Source: Spirometra erinaceieuropaei
Lineage: Eukaryota; Platyhelminthes; Cestoda; Diphyllobothriidea; Diphyllobothriidae
Reading direction: 5' to 3'
DNA: 64,000 nucleotides
Assembly: GCA_902702965.1 (NCBI GenBank)
Contig: CACRXP010000034.1
Location: 860,734 to 924,733, forward strand
Shown: piece after piece, positions 56,862 to 64,000 of the stretch
Position numbering within the stretch: the first letter of the stretch is position 1
How the letters are laid out: each line of letters begins with the position of its first letter
Notes under the pieces: model-generated
Databases searched by the model: none
Seen by the model: only the letters and a program-made list of their open reading frames with translations
Told to the model about the DNA's origin: nothing
Program-made: the position numbers and the translations under genes

Positions 56862-57513
56862 TTAGTTGAGGCCGGTGGTCGTCGCCAACCACCATGACTG
56901 AGCATTCATGCCGAGAAAGTGAAAGGCGCCATGTGCAGCACGTAGGCCGAAACACATGAAGGGCTTACCATTGTGAAATAATTCTGGCACATCGTTAACA
57001 AAAAGGCAAAATAAAAGCGGGCCGAGTACACTACCCTGAATGACTCCACTCCTCACACATGTGGAGTTGGAGATAGCATTGGAAAACTTAAGTCGTTGTG
57101 TGTGAGCACCCTGGTAAGAGGATATCAAATTCAAAAGTTTACCATCTATTCCAAAAGAGGAAAGTTTCGAGAGAAGAAGGGCATAGTCGACACGATAACT
57201 GTCTTAGTATAATCGAAAAAGACTTGTGAAATGCGATACTGTTGTCCTTAGTCTGGAGTTCATGATAAAAGAAAGAGAGCTGACAGGTGTCACAAGACAG
57301 AACTTTGAAGAATCCATGCTGAGCAGCATTCATTGGGTCATTTAGTGTTAAGTGACAAATTATTTTATGTTTGATTAATGTCTTCAAACTTTCGAAATTG
57401 CTGGGCTGATGCTTATTGGTCGAAGTCATCAAATGACGTAGACTGGACGTGCTTGGAAATGGGTAAAATGTGTGATCCATTCCACAAAGTGCGATATATT
57501 TCACCTTCGACAA
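56862..57513 (-). mobile_element. LINE reverse transcriptase remnant
   Basis: Minus strand: LIKHKIICHLTLNDPMNAAQ with HGFFKVLSCDTCQL (the QHGF region), then FSNAISNSTCVRSGVIQGSV and LGPLLFCLFVNDVPELF (motif B; IQGSVLGPLLF). The YADD motif is lost. Frameshifts separate the two halves. It is of a different lineage from the LINE at 14.4-15.6 kb, judging by motif wording. Confidence 0.8.
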
Positions 57514-57849
57514 AGCTACTACAGCTGACCCAAGCTGATCATCATAAAAAGGATCAAAGCGCAGACGAATTGCAAAGGACTTGACCTAATTGTTTGCAAC
57601 CCTGGCTCCTGCTAGGGCCGAGTCCAATCAGGATGAATCGGACAATTCAATACACGTTGACAGATTATGTATGTGTCCCAGAAAGTGCAAAATTATGTGC
57701 TTAGGATTCTTACGATGCCAATAACCTGCTAGTAGTAACTTCTCGCTCCGGAGGTATGCGGCGAGATGTCTTGTGGTGGGCGAGCACAAAACCCCTATGA
57801 ACAAGGATGAGAGCCTTCAATCTTATTCCCAGGGGTGAGTTATGATAGT

Positions 57850-58085
57850 TCGACCGTCGCATTCGACGATGTCCACCCTTTCCTCTACAGCAAGGTGAGG
57901 CAGGCGCAGTGACTCGGGCGCGCATTAGTGTATAGTAAGAGTAGGCTTGCGCAGTATCTACCGCACTCTCTGCTCCTCCTCCTCCCCCACCTGGACCCCG
58001 TGTCAAAACAGAGTCAAGAAGACCGGCGGCGGGGTAGGGCGCAGGTGGATGGCACGAACGAGCCCGCACCTTGGCGCTCCATTCC
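57850..58085 (+). repeat. R2 dispersed repeat
   Basis: gcagtgactcgggcgcgcat, gcagtatctaccgcactctc, ccacctggaccccgtgtcaa and ggtagggcgcaggtggatgg, probably the best-preserved R2 copy in the window. Confidence 0.75.
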
Positions 58086-58354
58086 GCACCCCCTGGCCCG
58101 CAAAAAACACTTGTCCGGGATGTTGACCAACAACAGCAATGAGGGGGGCCGCAGATCGTCGTTGGGCTGGGTCCGCAGACCTTCTCGAGTTCTGCGTGGC
58201 AGACTTGTCCTGGCCTTTGTGTACCTGATCACGCAGGACATTGGAGGAACTGTACGATTGCTTTGTTGGTACGGCTGCGATCGGGCCCGAAATAGCCGAC
58301 CTCGATGATATCACAGGCCGAGTTCCTTCAGGCATGACGGTTCGTGGTTTAGAG

Positions 58355-59703
58355 TTAACCTCCTCTTCCACGCTTCCAACGGGATAATGACACTAGATCG
58401 AGGGCAGTAATACCTTGCTCCCGAGGTGGACGACGAAGAATATGCCTAAACCATCTCAGTCGTCTTTCTTGGCTGGACTGGATTATCTTTGCGATGCTGT
58501 CGCAGCGAGCGTGGACTGTCTCATTTGAGACGAGGTCGGCTTGCTTCACTCGAAGGATGGTTCTATGGGCAGTGGTGGTGAAATACCCCCAGTTTGCGTT
58601 CATTTTCACCGCGAGCAACTCAGAGAACGATTGGCCGGACGGATGAGAGGTACACGCGAATATTCTTGGCGATGACGACATCGCGTCGGCTCTACATGCA
58701 TTGCCCTGCTGGCTGTATCGTTTGGGGAGAAAATGTCGTCTTTGCATTGTCCATCCGGCAGCTTTCCCGACCTGAAGTACCTGAAACTGCCTACCTCTTT
58801 AATTTAACAGTCAAAAACTCTTCTGGTTAGGGGTGCAGCTCGAAAACACGCCGGTCTTCCCAGCGTTTATGGCTTCAATAACCGATTTAGAGACCTCATT
58901 CACCTTGGACACCATAGACTGTGGATAACAAAGGGGAAGGCGAAAGAAAAGTGATATCACCAGCGTGGTCGGGATCAGTCGACGTCCGGGTGCAAAGTCA
59001 ACACGGTCAACTTCGTGCAGGGACTTTCCAAGAATACAGTCAATGGCGTAGCTGAACAGGAGGGATGACAGAATTCAACCTCGTCAAATGCCAGACCGAA
59101 TATCGAGCGGCTGGGACAGATTGTCATGGGTCAGAACTCGTGCTGTGGTGGAGCGGTAGTAGACCTCAATCATGATAGCGATCTTAACCAGCGCAGCATC
59201 TAGTTTCATTATTCGCTACAGAGATTCCCGACGGACGGAATCGAACGCGGTGGCGATGTCAGCAAAGCAGAGGGCTGTTAGTTGGTAGCTACGGCAGAAT
59301 TCAAGAATTCGCCACAGTGTGAATATTTGGTCCCACATCCACACCCACCTCTCAATCCGTCTTGATTGGGCCTCGTATGAGACACACAGAGCCTGGAATC
59401 GTCTGAGAAGTCAACAACGAAGACCTTCACGGCAATTTTGATAAGGCTTATGCCGCGGTATTTCTCGCATCCTGTCTCATCTTTCTTCTCGAAGTGATGA
59501 CCAGACGAGATGGCGATCACCACATCATATCTACCAACAGAGTCGTGTGGGCCACTGTGACATAGGGTGAGGTGTGGATTAACTCCGGGGATCTTTACTT
59601 CCTGAGTGTCAGAGTAGGCAACTCGGACTTCAGAAAGGCAGCAGACACCCACGCTGTACCAATGAGGACTAAGCACTGTCAGACCTTGGGTACCAGAGTC
59701 CAT
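58355..59703 (-). mobile_element. LINE remnant: endonuclease end, reverse transcriptase, C-terminus
   Basis: Minus-strand pieces in the right order: VGVCCLSEVRVAYSDTQEVK (end of an apurinic-type endonuclease), CEKYRGISLIKIAVKVF, FADIATAFDSVRRESLWRIM (motif A, near 59250), LDIRSGIRRG-stop-ILSSLLF (motif B), AIDCILGKSLHEVDRVDFAP, then VKQADLVSNETVHARC and RRLRWFRHILRRPP, the C-terminal block common to flatworm LINEs. Many stops and frame changes. A small relative lies at 41700-41910. Confidence 0.85.
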
Positions 59704-61285
59704 GTGCTTTCGTAGATTCCAAAACTAACTACCAAATGGCCGCCCCAGATTGGATAGTCCAGTTCGTACACCAGTCGCCCGAATCACCAAATTAGGGTTG
59801 CAGAGCGCGCCAGTTTCCGTAGAAGCTGTAGCAAAGCCCGCAATAATGTAGTCGGTCGTATTTTCATGGTTTCTTGGGAATTGAATACAGGCAAGTCCCC
59901 AACGGCCAGTCGGACTGTCTGTCTCCTCTAGTAATTTGATTCAAGGGCCTAACCACGAAACAGTGATGTCAAGCAAGCCTATTTAGGGCTGGTTCACGGT
60001 CACCGCGTCACAGTACCGTCATCGGGCTCTGCGGTTTTTTATAAGGCTGTCGGCGTGCCAGATCCCAGCCCCCTGGTTTCTTCGGCGCTGTTGGTCCACG
60101 ACTGCTTTTCGCCAAACCCGGGAGTCTGCTAAACATCGCTGAAAGCCGTCTCACTATCTCCACCTATGGACGCGCCAGATAGTCAGATGTTAGGTTAGCG
60201 AGTAACTCGTATTCCTAGGTGGAAAACCTGACCATACTTCCGATCATCAGGGAGCGACCATTTTAGGCCGTGACAAATAAAAAAAACAGGTAATAGTTGA
60301 GGCGTGATGCTCAGATGCTAACTCCATCAACGGGTACCTTGCCCTTCCTGTTTTGTTTAAGTTCCTCAGAACTTCAACAAGACAGCATGCAGACGGAAGC
60401 CCATATACCGAAAAGCACACGAGGAAGGTTTTGAGGCACACTGATGAGTCGAAGCACTCGCAGCTGCGTTGTGGAGTGACACAAGATTGGCGCAACACGT
60501 GTGTCTAGGTCCTTAGCTAGTACCTGTGTGGTAAACCATATAATATCTTGCCTTTCATGCAGAGCCTATAGTCTTGTGCCACTACGTACACGAAGCTCAG
60601 GAAAATCCAACCTCGTGGAACTAGAGAAAGCGTACAGCAACAGCACGATGACGAACTCACTCGACGAAGGAGCAGCAGGGTTGCTAGACCGAACAACCTC
60701 TGCCGAGGGTCCCCCCCCCCTCCCCATCGAGATGGTGACTCGACGCACGCAACTTATAAGCCGGCCCAACATATCCCGAACGGATGGGACGAAGAACAGG
60801 ATCGATCAGGCCGAGGCCGACTAGAACAGCACGCTACCTTCATACTTTTTCAACTAAGTGCTTTGATGATGGTGATTTGGTCAAGATCTCCCAAAAATCC
60901 TCTCAATGAACTTGCTCCAGTGCGTCCATCTTATTCCTCAAATTATAATTCCGAATCTCTCAACATTGCCGAACCAAATCTACGGAATATTTGTAGGTCC
61001 GAGCCCAGAAACCAATTACGGGCGTCCACAAGTCCTGAAGCCACTCTATAAACTCGCTAGGTTGACTAGCTTCACCTGATACCCACACCCAGTTACTAGC
61101 GAGTAAGACTGAAGCCGACCACGGGTGAAGCCCCCGCGGTAACGCCATTCTGCCCCCAACTCCTATCAGACTGCACAGATAACATTTCAGGCCCTGAAGT
61201 CGCTGCAGTTGGGACATAGCCATTATCTCGGCTGCAAGTATAAAAAAGAAACATATGTAGAAGAGAATATGCGCATCCTAGGTTC
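59704..61285. other. No gene; R5 repeat piece at about 60450-60560
   Basis: gacacaagattggcgcaaca then cgtgtgtctaggtcc is R5-like. A C-run at 60711-60720 interrupts a plus-strand frame. Otherwise featureless. Confidence 0.4.
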
Positions 61286-61790
61286 TTGTTTAAAAGAAGA
61301 CGAAGGCACTATCACTGGGACGGTAGATTTATTGACCTTAGCTTTCGAGCTCACGAATGCTTGAGCACAAACGGGCCGTTCGCCACTCACACGCTGGAGG
61401 AAGGCCATGAGGTCGACTTCGCTAACACGCGGATATTGGCGCGTGCTGGCAACAAGACGGGGCGAGAAATGTTGGAGGCGTGGGTGTTGAACGCCAACTC
61501 TATCAATAGACACATTGATTTGCCTGCTTGTTATCACGCACTCCGTCCACGCAGCCAGGTAGCGCAGCTCACATCGCCGACCCGCCCGGGGACCATTGTG
61601 GGCCAGGCGGCACAAACCAGACCCAGCCACGTAGCCCCCCTTCTCTCACGGCACGACATAAACGTTCACACGTCGCTGCACTCTAGCAGTCTCTGATTAT
61701 GAACCCTAGTTCGAGTTCGAAAGTTAAGGCCAATAAATCTACCGCCCCAGTGATCGTGCCTTCATCTTCTTTTAAATTTTAAAAGAAGAT
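61286..61790 (+). mobile_element. Short PLE derivative: GIY-YIG tail between inverted terminal segments
   Basis: The plus strand codes for HTLEEGHEVDFANTRILARA, NKTGREMLEAW and NANSINRHIDLPACYHALR, the end of a PLE endonuclease. It is bracketed by two diverged inverted copies of one PLE end: 61291-61352 (antisense) and 61713-61774 (sense). The right one follows a hammerhead core. A further inverted piece (atcttctttt ... aaaagaagat) sits at 61764-61790. No reverse transcriptase is present. Confidence 0.75.
61693..61723 (+). ncRNA. Hammerhead core in the PLE derivative
   Basis: CTGATTA (one mismatch to CUGANGA), helix II GAACCC with GAGTTC (five of six pairs), then an intact GAAAG (61719-61723). 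AATAAA (61732-61737) is eight bases downstream. The same 31-nt core length as the others. Confidence 0.6.
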
Positions 61791-63235
61791 AAAACAGATA
61801 TCCTTCGCGCACGCCTCAGTCCCCGCCACAACTTAGGGAATGGACCTGAGATGGGTGATTCCAAGTGCCGAAGGGGACCATCAACTCTGCTTTATTCTCG
61901 CTTTTACTGCGCAAAGCGAATCATCACAAACACATACCGGGGTATGATATCGACGACCTCTAGGTCCGACACTACCCTGTAGGCAATGCTGACAGCGGGC
62001 GGTCTGCAAACGCACCGCGAGGATAGAAATCGAGAACATTGTTCGTCCCTTGTGGCAGCCAGACCCGCTGTCCCACGATCACGCTGGCCTTACGTCGACC
62101 GTGAGCCGACAGTTCTGAGCGAACTCTCCATCACCTGCAAACAGGAGGCACGGAAACGCGCTAGCTCCAGACGACTGTGGATAAGGCCAGATGAAATGGC
62201 GTCCTCAAAAATCTGAACAGCGCAAAACACAACCCGTGAGGTACCAACTTCCCCACGCAGGCATGAAACTCAGCACCAGGCAAACGCCGTACCTCATTGT
62301 GGCGACAAAGAACCCACGCAACATTAGGTGCGGCGTCAATCTAGTCAGGAGTGATCACAAGTAGCCCCTTGGGCGACTCTCGAATGTCTGCCCCGGAAGT
62401 GCAGATCTCGGCGCGGTCAACCCATCCGCTTTACGTAACCGACTACCCTGGGTTGGAGCAACCGAACCCAAAGGGATTTAGTTGCAGGCCATGCGGTCAC
62501 GCGCTGATTATGCGGCTGGTATAAGACCAGCTTGGCGCGGTCACCTAAATTTACAGGCACTCATGGAACCCAGGCCACGAAGTTATTTGGCGGTAACGGT
62601 AAGATCTTCACTTCTCTACGTCGCCCTCTAATATCATCTTGCGGCCACTGTAAGACCAATTAAGCGATCTCGCACGTTAATACGTGCTGGGCCATTACGG
62701 GTCATGCGACACAGCAGACTCGGGTAGACTATTGACATCGTTTAGAACGCCAGTCGAAAGGTATCCTGGGTTACATGGAAATTTTCGTGAGTTCGACGAA
62801 TTTTACAAGGCCGACGCTGTTAGTCTGAATCCCACACTGCGAAACTCAGCTCTGCCCGTCACTGGACTAAAATATTTCCTGGGTCTGGTATTCGACGAGC
62901 AAAAAAGAGCGGGTCGAGCATCCCAGATGCCCTGCCACGGATCACGGCGCGGCACCGGAGGCGGATAGTCCAGGGGTCTAAAAGGTTCGTTGCCAGGAAA
63001 CATGGTCGGCAGACATTTAAAACCCCGCTGCTGATGCTTCAAACCTCGGTCACAAGACGGTTCTTAGAAAGGGTAACAAGCAGAGGGAATTAGTTCGGTC
63101 GAGTAATACACTTATTATCCATGCCGATCTGGAAGTTAAAACCCAAAATATAACAACACAATGTACTAGTAAATTGCATAGACAGCAAACTAAGAACCGA
63201 TTACAAATTATTTCAAGAGTAGACTCCGTAAAAAA
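61791..63235. other. No recognisable gene
   Basis: Short frames; no motif or repeat partner recognised. Lies 3' of GST-2. Confidence 0.4.
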
Positions 63236-64000
63236 TTAAGCATCACCACGCCAGGCGGCAACAGTATTGTTGAACGGACGGGCTATGTATGCATCCGACT
63301 TCTGGAATTCCTTGATTTTATCCAAATCCTGAAAGAAAAGACATCAGTGAGGGTGATAGAAAAAGGCACTAGTTAGAAAACCCAATAGCTGCAAGTTTTA
63401 TATGCAAAGCTGGAGTAACAAGAGGCCGCAAAACAACGTGAATGGAGAGAGGACACAAGTTTAAATACCAGAGCACATTCGGATTGGGTGTAGGTCCCGA
63501 AATAAGACAGTGCACGATTATCATTGACTACGGAATTGATCCTACTAGCTTCCTGCATTCGTAGGTACATACGCTCCCTGTACATGCAACTTAGAAATGG
63601 GCCATCAGAAGCAGGACAAGAACATCGCTGTTTTATAGATAAATCGTAGGGCTGGATACCAGCCCCAAACATTTATAATCCCGCACAAAAGAAAACAGGG
63701 CGCAGTAATTTAGTCTCTGGCGGCATTAGCTGCAGACCAAATTGCGCGATCGTGAGGGTCTCTGGACGTCACGCAGATAGGTCGTTTAAGCGCCATTGAA
63801 AGGACGGACACTTAACTCGCTCTGCAGATTTATCTTTGGGTAAAGAACACAGAAACAACGTGACATCTATTTCTATGAGTCACGCAACAAATATTGGTAA
63901 GTAAAACCTGTACTAACCTCAAACCGTTCCATATACCGTTGAAGGTTTGGAAAATCCTTTAGACAAGAGGGCTCCAGGTTCCTTAGTGCATCCAAAAAAT
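63236..64000 (-). CDS. Mu-class glutathione S-transferase paralogue (GST-2), last two exons
   Basis: The penultimate exon 64000-63918 (cut by the window edge) reads FLDALRNLEPSCLKDFPNLQ then RYMERFE and ends at a GTTAGT donor. A 589-nt intron ends in ctttctttcag, and the last exon 63328-63236 reads DLDKIKEFQKSDAYIARPFN then NTVAAWRGDA-stop. The exon boundaries are at the same codons as in GST-1 (RFE / DLxxI), and FQKSDAYIARPFNN is identical. It differs by a GDA C-terminal extension and by FLDALRNLEPSC against LLDSLRSLEPTC. Same strand, about 24 kb from GST-1: a tandem gene cluster. The rest of the gene lies beyond the window. Confidence 0.9.

Noticed and set aside
1..64000. CRISPR arrays, operons or bacterial genes
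   Set aside because: No regularly spaced identical repeats, and all recognisable proteins are eukaryotic genes or transposons.

Overview
The window is eukaryotic and very probably comes from a tapeworm (cestode flatworm). The best host evidence is a mu-class glutathione S-transferase gene on the minus strand. Its reading frame runs through seven recognisable exons, two of its introns are only about 35 nt long, and its sequence (NLPYLIDG loop, GAILEYVADRH, INYADF, C-terminal AAWR) is cestode-like. A second GST paralogue begins at the right edge, about 24 kb away in the same orientation. I saw no operons, ribosome-binding sites, CRISPR arrays or other bacterial features.

Most of the rest is old transposable-element sequence. 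Penelope-like elements (PLEs: reverse transcriptase plus GIY-YIG endonuclease) dominate. One copy at 22.3-24.8 kb needs only one frameshift and one stop codon to explain its disruption. A dozen other fragments lie on both strands, most densely at 22-32 kb, where they form an inverted mosaic around a 188-base assembly gap. Several PLE ends carry a hammerhead-ribozyme core whose helix II covaries between copies, followed at a fixed distance by AATAAA.

Other elements are a CR1-like LINE (14.4-15.6 kb), two further LINE remnants (56.9-57.5 and 58.4-59.7 kb), a decayed Helitron (18.9-21.6 kb) whose ends are fixed by an uninterrupted copy of its target repeat at 26.3-27.2 kb, and a Merlin/IS1595-type DNA transposon remnant (48.1-49.1 kb). 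There are also two tRNA-derived SINE-like families, and several unnamed dispersed repeats that I define here as R1, R2, R4, R5, R6 and U.

Layout: 0-14 kb is a patchwork of R repeats, SINEs and PLE ends. 14-32 kb holds the LINE, Helitron and PLE mosaic. 33.4-34.2 kb is a nearly perfect 370-bp-arm palindrome carrying a GIY-YIG coding fragment. 34-39 kb is repeats. 39-41.5 kb is GST-1. 42-56 kb is mostly AT-rich low-copy sequence with the Merlin remnant and a degenerate ~70-bp repeat tract. 56-62 kb is LINE and PLE remnants. 63.2-64 kb is the 3' end of GST-2. The two GST genes are the only confidently functional protein genes; the rest is decayed or unassigned.
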